From Nitrospirota bacterium (GTDB lineage: Bacteria > Nitrospirota > Thermodesulfovibrionia > Thermodesulfovibrionales > Dissulfurispiraceae), in the NCBI GenBank assembly GCA_040752355.1, contig JBFMHE010000020.1:1-64000 (forward strand): 64,000 nt of DNA. The letters run 5' to 3'. Every line of letters begins with the position of its first letter. Positions within the stretch are counted from its first letter, which is position 1. The translations under genes were made by a program, and so were the position numbers. Below the pieces are notes generated by a model. That model saw nothing but the letters and a program-made list of their open reading frames with translations, did no database searches and had not been told where the DNA came from. Positions 19,800 to 28,208 of the stretch are shown here, one piece after another.

Positions 19800-20141
19800 A
19801 TGACCATGATAAAGCGTATAGCGCTCAAAGCAACAGCGATCACCGCCGTACTCTTAACGGTGCTGCTCGCAGGACTGCCCGTCGCGGCAGATGCCGAAGA
19901 AGTGACTATAGAAGAGGTGAACGAGATGCGTGCCGGCGCCGGTCTCGAGCCGCTCGCGGGCGAGCTCTCGACCGACATCCCGCTGCTGCTTTCGGAGTGC
20001 GAAAAGGGCATCGAGGCGTCCTGCGTGCTGCTGCAGGCGCTTATCGACACCTATGCCCCCGATCATCCCCCGGTCACTCCCGGACCGGACGGAGAGGCGC
20101 CGGCAACCCGGGGCGGCTCAGAGAATGAAGTAACGCTCTGA
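19800..20141 (+). CDS. Small secreted protein of unknown function
   Basis: 113 aa. The N-terminal signal peptide (MIKRIALKATAITAVLLTVLLAGLPVAADA) has a plausible A-D-A cleavage site. The mature part is acidic with two cysteines (SECEKGIEASCVLL) and a Pro/Gly-rich tail. AAAGGAG precedes the ATG by 8 nt. No family is recognised; the two-Cys helical segment faintly resembles short alpha-hairpin repeats. Confidence 0.65.
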   Translation: MTMIKRIALKATAITAVLLTVLLAGLPVAADAEEVTIEEVNEMRAGAGLEPLAGELSTDIPLLLSECEKGIEASCVLLQALIDTYAPDHPPVTPGPDGEAPATRGGSENEVTL

Positions 20142-20303
20142 GATACGTCTTGCAGCGTCCGAGGGAAACCGGGGCACAAGAATAGCTGCGCAAAAGCCCG
20201 GCTGCTGTTACCGGGATGCGGAAGTGAGAGAGGCTACGCTTGCCGGGCCGGAATAATGCGGTGATCCACGGCTGGCCGGGGAGAGCTCGCTGCCCCGTCC
20301 CGA

Positions 20304-20507
20304 CTACTTCAGTTTCGTCACCCTGACTGCCTTGGGGCCTTTGGGCCCTTTCTCGACATCGAAGGAGACCTTATCGCCCTCGGCAAGAGATTTGAACCCA
20401 TTACCCTGGATTTCAGAATGGTGCACGAAGACATCCTGCCCGTCCTCGCTGGTAATGAAGCCGAAGCCCTTCGAATCATTGAACCACTTCACTGTTCCTT
20501 TCGGCAT
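20304..20507 (-). CDS. Cold-shock domain protein
   Basis: 67 aa, the standard single-domain size. RNP1 KGFGFI and RNP2 VFVHHS are intact in [23 protein letters not shown]...DVFVHHSEI. It binds single-stranded RNA/DNA and acts as an RNA chaperone. A consensus-like promoter and GGAGAC Shine-Dalgarno precede it. The leader is only about 27 nt, so it lacks the long thermosensing 5' UTR of E. coli cspA; it may be constitutive rather than cold-induced. Confidence 0.96.
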   Translation of the reverse strand: MPKGTVKWFNDSKGFGFITSEDGQDVFVHHSEIQGNGFKSLAEGDKVSFDVEKGPKGPKAVRVTKLK

Positions 20508-20540
20508 CTGCGTCGTCTCCTTAATGATTGGTATACCTAA

Positions 20541-20568
20541 ATTTTAGCAGGCCCCTGCGGGTTGTCAA
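20541..20568 (-). promoter_or_regulatory. Promoter of the cold-shock gene
   Basis: On the minus strand: TTGACA (20568-20563), 16-nt spacer, TAAAAT (20546-20541). A GGTATACC palindrome lies between the -10 and the coding start. Confidence 0.7.
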
Positions 20569-20599
20569 CCGGAGTTTCCCCGTTCTTTTCACAGTCTCG

Positions 20600-23284
20600 T
20601 CACTTCGCCATTCTTCTGAGCACCTGCCCCAGCTGCCGCAGGCTCTCGCCGTACCCGGCCCAGTCGCCCTGCCGCATGAGCTCCTGCGCCCTCTCGTACA
20701 GCCGCATCGCCTCCTTGGCGAGCTCGGCAGCGGAGCCGACGGCGCTCTCGGCCGTCTTCTCCTTTGCCCGGGGAGCCCTCACTCCGCTGAAAAGCCGCTG
20801 GAGGCCGAGCTCGAGGTTCTCCTCCATGACCACGTTGTTCTCATAGGCGAGGATGACCCGCCGCAGTTCGGGTAATCCCTTGTCCGCGGCAGCCAGGTAG
20901 AGCGGCTGCACATAGAGAAGCGATCCCTCGACGGGGATGACGAGGAGGCTTCCGCGGATGACCTGGGAGCCGCGCTGGCCCCATAGGGTCAACTGCTGCG
21001 AAATATACGAGTCCTGGTCGATACGGGCATCGATCTGCTTCGGTCCGAAGACGAGCCGATCTCTCGGGAACGTATAGACGATCAGCTTCCCGTAGTCGGG
21101 TCCGTCGCAGCGCGCTGCGAGCCAGGCGGCGAGATTGTCTCTCTTGGAGGGAGTATAGGGGAGCAGGAGTATATACTCCTCCCTCTTCTCCCCGGGGAGC
21201 TTCATTATGGTGTAGTAGGGATCTATGGAGACATCGCCGTAGGCAGGCAGCTCCCAGAGGTCTTCCTTGTTGTAGAAGACCTTCGGGTCGGTCATGTGGT
21301 AGGCCGAGTACATCTGCGCCTGCACCTGGAGAAAGCCTTTCGGGTACCGTATATGCCTGCGCAGGTCGTCCGGCATCTGCTCGAGCGGTTTGAAAAGCCC
21401 GGGGAAGGCGGCGCGGTAGACCTTGAGCACTACATCCTCCGGGTCGCTTATGTAAAAATCGACGGAGCCGTTATAGGCGTCCACAACGACCTTGACCGAA
21501 TTCCTGATGTAATTGTACTGGGCGTTCTTACCCAGCGGTCTCGAATAGGGGACCCTGTTCGAATAGGTGTAGGCATCGATAATCCAGAACAGCCTGCCGT
21601 CGTCGGCAACAACGATGTAGGGGTCCTTGTCGTACAAAAGGAACGGCGCGGCGGTGCGTATCCTCTCCGCGATATTCCTGTTATACAGTATCTTGCTTTC
21701 AGGAGTAATGTCGGAAGAGAGGACGAGCTTCGCCGTCTGAAATTTTATTGCGAACAACGCCTTTCTGAAAAACGAGGACAGGCCGACCCCACCCTTGCCC
21801 TCATACGATGTCGAGACGTTGCCTTCCGAGGTAGGATAGTTGAATTCCGGCACCTTTGTCTTTACCAGGACGTAGTCGCTCGAAAGCTCGCCGTAGTAGA
21901 TTTCCGGCCGTGTCACCTTCAGGTCCGCCGAAGAGACCGGGGGGATGTCCTTGACGAGGAACTCGGGAAGCCCCTCTCTCGATATTCTGCTGACAGGGCC
22001 CATGGCGATACCGAAGCCGTGGGTGAAGACCATCTTCTCGTTGATCCACGATCTGCTCGGCAGGTCCTCATAGGAGAGCTCGCGCGGGGAGAGCATCACC
22101 TGCATATATTCGCCGTTGATGGTATAACGATCATTATCCACATCGGTAAACTTATAGTACGTGCGTATCTGCTGGAGCTGGCTGTAGGTCCTGAGAAGGG
22201 GAGCGTCGTCCCACAGCCTGATATTCCTGATGGTCGCGTTGTTTCGCTCGATATCGCCGGAGGTGAGATTGTAGGAGACATCGAAGGGCCTGACCTCTAT
22301 CCCCTCGAGGCCATAGCCGAACCGGGTGAACTTTATATGGCGCTCTATGAACTCTCGTTCGAGCGCAAGCTCGTTCGGAGTGACCTTCAGATTCTGGAGC
22401 AGCGCGGGGTAGGCCACCAGCCCGGCCAGATACGCCACGCCGGTAAGGAGCAGCGGGAACACCGCTGCCTTCCATGATCCCCTGACGACCCCGGCGGCAA
22501 ACAGGATGCCGCTGAGCGCGGCAAGCACGACGAGCACCCGCAGGGCAAGGAGCTTGGCATTCACATCCGTATACCCTGCGCCGGTAATGACCTGGTGCGA
22601 TGAGAACAGGAGATTGAACTGGTCGATATAAAAGCCGGCGGCTATCGCAAGAATAAGCATCCCCGCAAGGATACCGAGATGCTTTCTCGCTCCCGGGTTG
22701 ATCGTGATCCCCGCCTGCTTCGGCAGTATGCCGCCCCTGATGAAGTAACCGGCCGCTGTGAGGAGCAGTGCGACAAACAGGAGAAAACCGGTAAACCCTC
22801 TCACTGCCTCGAGCAGCGGAAGCTCGAAGAGATAGAACCCGATGTCCCTGCCGAAGACAGGGTCGGCTGCTCCCACCGCCACACGGTTCTGAAAGGCCAG
22901 GACCTCGTCCCAGAGGGAAACGCCCCAGGAGGCGCCGATGAACGCGGCGGCGGCGCCCGAGAGCACGGTCAGGGGCTTGCGCCACCTGCTCATGCGCTCT
23001 ATATCGAGGGTGGTCCCCGTGTGATCGAGGACGAGCAGCTGGAGCGGGGATATCCGCATTCTGTTCGCGATGACGATATTCCCCAGAACAACGGCGAGCG
23101 CGAAGGCAGCGCCTGCAAGGCCGAGGGCCGCTTTGGTCGAGAGGATCGTGGTGAAGACGCCGGCATAGTTGAGCTCGGTGAAGAAGAGCCACTCGGCATA
23201 GAGGTCGATTATAGCCACGTTTCCCGTTATCGCGAGGAAGACCGCGAGCACGAGCAGCCAGACAACTATTCTGTTCTTTTGCAT
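20600..23284 (-). CDS. UPF0182 family membrane protein
   Basis: 894 aa. The first 320 residues form about seven membrane helices; the rest is a large extracytoplasmic or soluble region with conserved blocks such as ERNNATIRNIRLWDD, FTDVDNDRYTINGEYMQVMLSPRELS and VFTHGFGIAMGPV. These are typical of UPF0182 (COG1615), found in actinobacteria, cyanobacteria and some anaerobes, with no proven function. The C-terminal 90 residues contain a predicted helix. AAGGAG precedes the ATG. Length matches the family. Confidence 0.9.
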   Translation of the reverse strand: MQKNRIVVWLLVLAVFLAITGNVAIIDLYAEWLFFTELNYAGVFTTILSTKAALGLAGAAFALAVVLGNIVIANRMRISPLQLLVLDHTGTTLDIERMSRWRKPLTVLSGAAAAFIGASWGVSLWDEVLAFQNRVAVGAADPVFGRDIGFYLFELPLLEAVRGFTGFLLFVALLLTAAGYFIRGGILPKQAGITINPGARKHLGILAGMLILAIAAGFYIDQFNLLFSSHQVITGAGYTDVNAKLLALRVLVVLAALSGILFAAGVVRGSWKAAVFPLLLTGVAYLAGLVAYPALLQNLKVTPNELALEREFIERHIKFTRFGYGLEGIEVRPFDVSYNLTSGDIERNNATIRNIRLWDDAPLLRTYSQLQQIRTYYKFTDVDNDRYTINGEYMQVMLSPRELSYEDLPSRSWINEKMVFTHGFGIAMGPVSRISREGLPEFLVKDIPPVSSADLKVTRPEIYYGELSSDYVLVKTKVPEFNYPTSEGNVSTSYEGKGGVGLSSFFRKALFAIKFQTAKLVLSSDITPESKILYNRNIAERIRTAAPFLLYDKDPYIVVADDGRLFWIIDAYTYSNRVPYSRPLGKNAQYNYIRNSVKVVVDAYNGSVDFYISDPEDVVLKVYRAAFPGLFKPLEQMPDDLRRHIRYPKGFLQVQAQMYSAYHMTDPKVFYNKEDLWELPAYGDVSIDPYYTIMKLPGEKREEYILLLPYTPSKRDNLAAWLAARCDGPDYGKLIVYTFPRDRLVFGPKQIDARIDQDSYISQQLTLWGQRGSQVIRGSLLVIPVEGSLLYVQPLYLAAADKGLPELRRVILAYENNVVMEENLELGLQRLFSGVRAPRAKEKTAESAVGSAAELAKEAMRLYERAQELMRQGDWAGYGESLRQLGQVLRRMAK

Positions 23285-23571
23285 CTCCTGCTGTCTCCTT
23301 AGTACGTCAGTACGTCGTTACCTTATTCTCGTCGAAATGCCGGGTATGTCCGAACGTGATCGTCAGCCACGGCGCGCGTACACTGCCGGACTCTCCTGTT
23401 ATCCACAGGCTATCTTACCACAACAAACCTGCGGGCTTCCCGCTCAGATGCGGAGAGGAACAGGAAGCGCGCTCCCCGGCACGGCGGGCGATTCATTGGT
23501 GGAAGAGGTCATGAGAAGAGAGGCGGGGATATATGAGAGAGGTGCGTCTTGGCGAAGGCGCATTCGGACAA
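23285..23571. other. Non-coding gap upstream of UPF0182
   Basis: Apart from the UPF0182 ribosome-binding site and a direct ACGTACTGACGTAC repeat (near 23303-23316), I see no gene or clear element in this stretch; long open frames here lack start signals and family similarity. Confidence 0.4.
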
Positions 23572-23593
23572 GAGCGGCCGGCGGCGGCCGCTC
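23572..23593 (-). terminator. GC-rich hairpin after the 23610 gene
   Basis: GAGCGGCCG, 4-nt loop, CGGCCGCTC form a perfect 9-bp stem 17 nt beyond the stop codon. No T-run follows, so it may terminate or simply protect the 3' end. Confidence 0.4.
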
Positions 23594-23609
23594 CTTTGCC
23601 GTGCAGCGG

Positions 23610-23948
23610 TCAGTTCAGGCTCTCGTCGAAGAGCTCTGCGCGGATATGCTCCGCCTCCTCGCGCGCCAGGACAGCGGCTTCAGTGAAGGGCAGCCCTCTC
23701 TTGATATGTTCGGCCAGCAGATCGAACTCGAGCTCGCCGCTCAAGATGCCGTCATCCATGATATCGACATGCTCTTCGATATCCCTGATCTCGGCCCTGG
23801 TGAGCTCGCGGCCACGCTCTTCCGTTACGGTCTCGACCGCAGCGGCAACCGCCTCAAGATAGAGCTCCCGGTTCTCGGGGTCCTGCAGCTGCTCGAGACG
23901 CCGGTATCTATTATAGGTGTCGATTGAGCAATCGGTTATATTCTTCAT
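23610..23948 (-). CDS. Small acidic helical protein of unknown function
   Basis: 112 aa from MKNITDCSIDTYNRYRRLEQ. It is rich in Glu and helical throughout (LTRAEIRDIEEHVDIMDDGILSGELEFDLLAEHIKRG), with no membrane segment. A TATAAT (23971-23966) places the transcript start near 23959, inside an upstream ATG, so the second ATG at 23948 with GGAG 6 nt before it is the real start. No family is recognised. Confidence 0.65.
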   Translation of the reverse strand: MKNITDCSIDTYNRYRRLEQLQDPENRELYLEAVAAAVETVTEERGRELTRAEIRDIEEHVDIMDDGILSGELEFDLLAEHIKRGLPFTEAAVLAREEAEHIRAELFDESLN

Positions 23949-23965
23949 TCTTTTCTCCATACCTT

Positions 23966-23971
23966 ATTATA
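23966..23971 (-). promoter_or_regulatory. -10 element of the 23610-23948 gene
   Basis: Perfect TATAAT on the minus strand. The predicted start site is about 11 nt upstream of ATG 23948, leaving a short leader that contains GGAG. Confidence 0.5.
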
Positions 23972-24119
23972 CCATTTGAGCAATGTTCCCTTTCGGGCCG
24001 CATGATACGGGCTGTTACGATCGGAGGGAGGATCATGCGGCCCCCCTCCCTGGTAGACCTGCCGCTGAAAGTGGGCTACGATTTAGAGAGAGGCGAACGC
24101 GGCCACAAGGAGGGACAGC

Positions 24120-24527
24120 ATGGAATACCGAGAGTTTGTTCAGCAGGTGCAGAGCCGGGCCGGCATCACCACCTTCGAACAGGCGGAGTATGCGGTCATC
24201 ACGTCGCTCGAGATGCTCGGCAAAAGGATGGGAAGGGACGCGGCAGCGCATATCGCGCAGCAGCTCCCGCCGGAGCTCGCCAGTTATATCATAAGCACTG
24301 AGGAGCCCGATCTGGATATCCATGATCTCAATGAGCTGCTCGCGCGCGTGGGCAAAAAGGAGCGCGCGGGCTACGAGGCGGTGGAGTCGCATGTCCGGGC
24401 AGTCATCCCGGTGCTCGTGGACGCGGTAACGCCGGCTGCGATGCAGAGGGCGATCGCGGGACTGCCGCGGGAGATGCGCATCCCCTTCGAAAAGGAGCTC
24501 GCCGCAGAGGCGCAGATCCCCCTTTGA
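24120..24527 (+). CDS. DUF2267 family protein
   Basis: 135 aa, all-helical. MEYREFVQQVQSRAGITTFEQAEYAVITSLEMLGKRMG...AHIAQQLPPELASYI fits DUF2267, in which a repeated helical unit with a QLP motif appears. AAGGAGGGACAGC precedes the ATG. Proteins of this family often sit among stress-related small genes; their molecular role is unknown. A second small gene follows 33 bp downstream and may be co-transcribed. Confidence 0.85.
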   Translation: MEYREFVQQVQSRAGITTFEQAEYAVITSLEMLGKRMGRDAAAHIAQQLPPELASYIISTEEPDLDIHDLNELLARVGKKERAGYEAVESHVRAVIPVLVDAVTPAAMQRAIAGLPREMRIPFEKELAAEAQIPL

Positions 24528-24560
24528 CGATCAGGAGCCCCCAACACGACAGGAGGAACT

Positions 24561-25088
24561 ATGAAGGTATCGGTCTGCAGTGCTGCACTCTGGGTAGCGC
24601 TGTTCATAGCGGTTGCGTCGCCGGCCCGGGGCCAGGAAAGCGAAACATACACGATTATCCCCCAGCCGGGAGGAATGCGGGTCTGCGTCGGCGCCTGGAT
24701 ACCCCCGACCGATATCGCGCAGACCGGCGTCTGCGAAGGACAGCTCCTGGACCTCTCTCAATTCGCCGAGATCTCCGCGCGCCAGACGGTCGAACAGCTC
24801 GATCAGGTTGCCGCCATCCTCACCGCGATCGATCAGAAGCTCGCGGCGAACAATGAACTGATGAACCGGCTCATCAAAACGACCGCTGCCGCCCAGGCCC
24901 CTCCCGGACAGCAGACCAGGGGGGGCGATGAAGCGCTGAACGAGGCGATAGACAGGAGGTTTGCAGCCCTCCCCGAGGAGCTCTTGAACAACGAGCGGTT
25001 CAGGGAAGAGCTCGCACGGATGAAAAAAGATATCCTCGAGGAGGTCGAGAAGCGACTCTCCCCCAAAAAAGAGCCCGCGAGGAAATGA
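24561..25088 (+). CDS. Secreted protein of unknown function with coiled-coil tail
   Basis: 175 aa. A signal peptide (MKVSVCSAALWVALFIAVASPARG) is followed by a short domain with two cysteines (MRVCVGAWIPPTDIAQTGVCEG), then helical segments (TVEQLDQVAAILTAIDQKLAANNELMNRL and FREELARMKKDILEEVEKRL). The pattern suggests a periplasmic protein that oligomerises by coiled coil. AGGAGG precedes the ATG. Unrecognised family. Confidence 0.7.
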   Translation: MKVSVCSAALWVALFIAVASPARGQESETYTIIPQPGGMRVCVGAWIPPTDIAQTGVCEGQLLDLSQFAEISARQTVEQLDQVAAILTAIDQKLAANNELMNRLIKTTAAAQAPPGQQTRGGDEALNEAIDRRFAALPEELLNNERFREELARMKKDILEEVEKRLSPKKEPARK

Positions 25089-25129
25089 TCCGGAAGTGAG
25101 TAAACGCTGTTGCGGGCGCGGGGCCGCAG

Positions 25130-25468
25130 CTAGCAGGTGAGGTGGAGCGCGGCTGCCTTCTTTGCGACATTCAGGATATTGTATATCCCCACCGCTTCGG
25201 GCGTATTCTTCACGACGACCCGGATGCCCTCTATGGCGAGCTCCTGGACAAGATCGTCCGGTGCTTCCATGACACCGGAAAAGCCTCTGCCGATCACGAG
25301 GACCTCGGGCTTCTCCTTGAGAACCTCTCCGAGGTCCTCCATCCTGAGGAGATGCCCCTCTCTCCTCCACCAGGGCGAAAAGACCCGTTCGGGGAAGATG
25401 ATCACGTCCTTCGTATACGTATTCCCCCCGATGACGATCTTTCCGAATGAGTAGTGGTCGATGCGCAT
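25130..25468 (-). CDS. Mth938-like domain protein
   Basis: 112 aa. MRIDHYSFGKIVIGGNTYTKDVIIFPERVFSPWWRREGH, then EVLVIGRGFSG, and IRVVVKNTPEAVGIYNILN match the Mth938/NDUFAF3-like fold (COG3737/COG1504), a small alpha/beta domain of unknown bacterial function. In eukaryotes the relatives assist complex I assembly. The last intact core gene before the AT-rich insert at 25660. Confidence 0.85.
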   Translation of the reverse strand: MRIDHYSFGKIVIGGNTYTKDVIIFPERVFSPWWRREGHLLRMEDLGEVLKEKPEVLVIGRGFSGVMEAPDDLVQELAIEGIRVVVKNTPEAVGIYNILNVAKKAAALHLTC

Positions 25469-25553
25469 TTGTCTACAGATTAGAGAAACCGGGAAGAGAT
25501 GTCAAGGGGAGGTTGCGCTGATACGCCGTCTGTGACAGAATAGAGGCGCGACG

Positions 25554-25658
25554 ATGGAACTGCATATCTTCACCGCACAGATCGGGAAGTATAAGGGGCC
25601 TGATGCCGTAGACGTCACGGTCAAGACCGGCGACCGCACCTTCTCCCCTTTGGGCTAA
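25554..25658 (+). pseudogene. 5' fragment of a DUF488-type gene (second subfamily)
   Basis: ATG at 25554 opens 34 codons ending at TAA 25658. The reading MELHIFTAQIGKYKGPDA then VDVTVKTGDRTFSP corresponds to the N terminus of the DUF488 subfamily that reads ...YRGPDALDITVKSGDK.FAPTW. The match stops after TFSP, exactly where base composition drops to AT-rich. The gene therefore appears cut by the insertion that brought in 25660-27110. The remainder was not found downstream. Confidence 0.6.
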
Positions 25659-25859
25659 GATTTGTTTTTCTAACTAGCAGACCACATTCCTTACTGGGTA
25701 AGTTTTGACGCGAAGTTTACTTTTTGACACACTTGCATTAGGAGCACCTATATATATCAGCGACATACGGGCTCATCATAGTTGGCACACAAAATGCTTT
25801 TCAGTCTCCTGAAAAGTTGTAATAATTAAGCTATATTGGTATTTGCAGAGGAGGGCGGC

Positions 25860-26306
25860 ATGACTCGACAATCTATTTTTACCATTGGATATGAAGGTAA
25901 AAACGTCGATGATTTCATCAACAGGCTAAAAAGGTACAATATTACAACGTTAATCGACGTAAGAGAAATTCCCTCAAGCAGAAAGCCGGGATTCTCAAAA
26001 GGCAGGCTCTCTGAAAACCTTAAATCAGCAAATATAAGTTATATTCATATGAAAGAGCTAGGGAGTCCCAGAGAATTAAGAGAAAAGCTGCATGAGGATA
26101 ACGACTATAGCTCCTTCTTTGAGGGATATGGAAAATATTTAGATACGCAGCTTGGAAGTGTAAAATACCTTCATGATGAAGTTTTATCAAACGGGGTCAG
26201 TTGCATTATGTGCATGGAAAGGGATCCTCTTCATTGTCATAGAAAGATTGTTGCAGAAAAAATTAAAGAGGTCAATGGCAATGGACTTACTATCACACAT
26301 ATCTGA
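25860..26306 (+). CDS. DUF488 family protein
   Basis: 148 aa. IFTIGYEGKNVDDFINRLKRYNITTLIDVREIPSSRKPGFSKGRL and MCMERDPLHCHRKIVAE are diagnostic of DUF488 (COG3189/COG5483 type); the C-terminal C-x-x-x-x-x-x-C-H-R resembles a rhodanese-like or metal-binding active site. Codon use is AT-rich, unlike the flanks. GGAGG precedes the ATG at 25860. It is paired with the gene at 26328. Function is unproven; DUF488 pairs are often carried by mobile or defence-associated regions. Confidence 0.85.
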   Translation: MTRQSIFTIGYEGKNVDDFINRLKRYNITTLIDVREIPSSRKPGFSKGRLSENLKSANISYIHMKELGSPRELREKLHEDNDYSSFFEGYGKYLDTQLGSVKYLHDEVLSNGVSCIMCMERDPLHCHRKIVAEKIKEVNGNGLTITHI

Positions 26307-26327
26307 TCCTAATAGTAATAAGGCTTA

Positions 26328-27110
26328 GTGGAAATCAAGCGCGTTTTAGTAACGGTCAAAGCTTATCCCAACCCGAGTAAGAAGTATTCAGAAACTGTCT
26401 GCATAGCAGGGATAGACCTTCACGACAAAAAGTGGATTAGGCTCTATCCAGTCCCTTTCAGAGATCTTGAGGACAGCCAAAAGTTTAAGAAGTACAGTAT
26501 CATAGAGGTAAGAGCCTCGAAAGCTAGAGCTGATAGTAGGCCCGAAAGCTACAAGATAGATTCTGATAGCATTGCTGTAGTCGAGCAGTTAGATACGAAA
26601 AATAACTGGGAGAGGAGAAAGCAAATTCTTCTACCATCTCTCTCAAAGTCCCTTTGCGAGATATACAGAGATAATGAGCGCTCTGGAAAGTCCTTAGGAA
26701 TGTTTAAGCCTCACAAGATTAGTTTTACCACACAAAAAATAAAGATAGAAGACTCCTCAAAAAGAGAAGAATGTTACAACCAGCGAAGCCTATTTAGGAA
26801 AGATAAATGTGTTATAGAAGCAGTTCCTTTCGAGTTCCGATATCAATTTTCTTGTTTTGCTGAGCCAGATTGTCCGGGTCATGATCTCCTAATAATCGAT
26901 TGGGAAATAAATCAAGCTTTCCGCTCTTGGAGATACAAGTACAAACAGGAAACTGTTCTGCTACAGAAAATAGAGGAAAGATGGTTGAATGATTTATGCT
27001 CAGACAAAAAGGATACTTATTTTATAGTTGGGAATATGGCGCGATTCAGAAAGAACTTTATGCTTCTCGGAGTTTTCTATCCTGGGCTAAGTTCACGAAA
27101 TAAATATTGA
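26328..27110 (+). CDS. Conserved DUF488-associated protein of unknown function
   Basis: 260 aa from GTG. The N terminus RVLVTVKAYPNPSKKYSETVCIAGIDLHDKKWIRLYPVPFRDLED has the form of a family I have seen next to DUF488 genes (ITDDGQWIRLFPVPYR-like). Late cysteines (FSCFAEPDCPGHDLLIIDWEINQ) and a basic C terminus suggest nucleic-acid or metal binding. It starts 21 bp after the DUF488 gene and shares its AT-rich composition, so the two form a transferred module. Catalytic residues cannot be named. Confidence 0.6.
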   Translation: MEIKRVLVTVKAYPNPSKKYSETVCIAGIDLHDKKWIRLYPVPFRDLEDSQKFKKYSIIEVRASKARADSRPESYKIDSDSIAVVEQLDTKNNWERRKQILLPSLSKSLCEIYRDNERSGKSLGMFKPHKISFTTQKIKIEDSSKREECYNQRSLFRKDKCVIEAVPFEFRYQFSCFAEPDCPGHDLLIIDWEINQAFRSWRYKYKQETVLLQKIEERWLNDLCSDKKDTYFIVGNMARFRKNFMLLGVFYPGLSSRNKY

Positions 27111-27362
27111 CGCTGCAGGCCTCCTACAACTCCAGAGAAAAAGAAGGGATTACGGTTATCATCGAGGGGGAGCGGCAGAGCTGAGGCTCTGCGCGTATCC
27201 CCTCGCTCGGCAATGCGACGCGAACCCTGAGCGAGCAGCGGCGCTGTCTTATTTACAGTTCTATTAGAGAGCAGGCCGTTTGGCAACCCCGAAGGTGCTC
27301 GAACCGTGTCGCGGAATGAGGGGGGGGATCCTCGAGGCATGGATGGAATGCAAGGGGAGAGT
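27111..27362. other. Right border zone of the AT-rich insert
   Basis: Composition returns to GC-rich at about 27120. A 20-odd codon open stretch ending at the TGA at 27180-27182 reads like the tail of a gene, but I cannot assign it. No promoter or repeat is clear. Confidence 0.35.
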
Positions 27363-27752
27363 TCAGGCTGCTCTTTTGACCATATCCAGGAATTCTCTAG
27401 CATTTCCAAGCGCACTGCCCGCATCGGCAATCGTTACCTCGGCAAACTCTCTATAATCACCCTCCTGCCGGGCATCAAAGGTATCGTGCAGCATTCTTGA
27501 ATAACGCTTGTCTATCCTTCCGGCCCTCACGAGCTCCTTATCGAATAACGAAATCATACCACTATGCTTAGAGGTTTTCGTGTCTATGCCGGCTTTCAGG
27601 AAAAGCGCCAATAACGCATAGAACATCGAATAATATGCCCGGTTGACAACAGTCCTGGCGCTGAAGCCGCCCTCTATCATCCTCTCGGCTTCCTGTAAGG
27701 TCTCTTCCGCCTGTCTCAGGCGGTACTGAAAGAGCGCCTCTCTTTCCGTCAT
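27363..27752 (-). CDS. HEPN-domain protein (partner of MNT nucleotidyltransferase)
   Basis: 129 aa. The helical HEPN domain carries RTVVNRAYYSMFYALLALFLKAGI and KTSKHSGMISLFDKELVRAGRI...RQEGDY, the pattern of COG1895 proteins. It overlaps the upstream nucleotidyltransferase gene as ATGA, the usual layout of MNT/HEPN toxin-antitoxin pairs, in which HEPN is often a ribonuclease inhibited by AMPylation from MNT. A canonical R-x4-6-H RNase motif is not obvious here, so toxicity is not assured. Confidence 0.85.
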   Translation of the reverse strand: MTEREALFQYRLRQAEETLQEAERMIEGGFSARTVVNRAYYSMFYALLALFLKAGIDTKTSKHSGMISLFDKELVRAGRIDKRYSRMLHDTFDARQEGDYREFAEVTIADAGSALGNAREFLDMVKRAA

Positions 27753-28066
27753 ACGCGAACTCCCTCCCCTGTAATGCTCTTGACAAGAGGAGATGCCCGT
27801 AAGGGAGAGCTTTCTATTTCGTCCCGCGTAAAGATAAGCGGCGAGATATAGATGGCATTCTCGAAGCCTACCTCCCAGACGATATCCCGGATCTTCTGCT
27901 TCAGTTCTCTATCGATGCTCTCCACTTCGATAAACACGTCCATATCGGAATATTCGTCCGCATCGCCGCGCGACCGCGATCCGAATACCCTGAAGTCGAT
28001 CAAGCCGACGACTTCGGATAAACGATCTTTCAGACTCCTTGCTATTTCATAATCCTGCGCATTCAT
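27749..28066 (-). CDS. MNT-family nucleotidyltransferase (antitoxin of MNT/HEPN pair)
   Basis: 105 aa from MNAQDYEIARS. The minimal nucleotidyltransferase signature is complete: GSRSRGDADEYSDMDVF with the two metal-binding Asp residues (D41, D43). A TATAAT overlaps a more upstream in-frame ATG (28084), so the ATG at 28066, preceded by GGAGAGGGG, is the likely start. It is expected to AMPylate and neutralise the HEPN partner encoded downstream. Confidence 0.87.
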   Translation of the reverse strand: MNAQDYEIARSLKDRLSEVVGLIDFRVFGSRSRGDADEYSDMDVFIEVESIDRELKQKIRDIVWEVGFENAIYISPLIFTRDEIESSPLRASPLVKSITGEGVRV

Positions 28067-28208
28067 GCGCGGTCCCCTCTCCATTATAGTCTGTCCCGGC
28101 CTTCCTTATCAGAACATCCGAAGCAAGACTGAACAGAAGTACTTTACCGGGAGGGCCGGTCAAGATTCAAGGCCCGCGCCCTTATAAACGGAAGGCGTCT
28201 TCCCTCCT

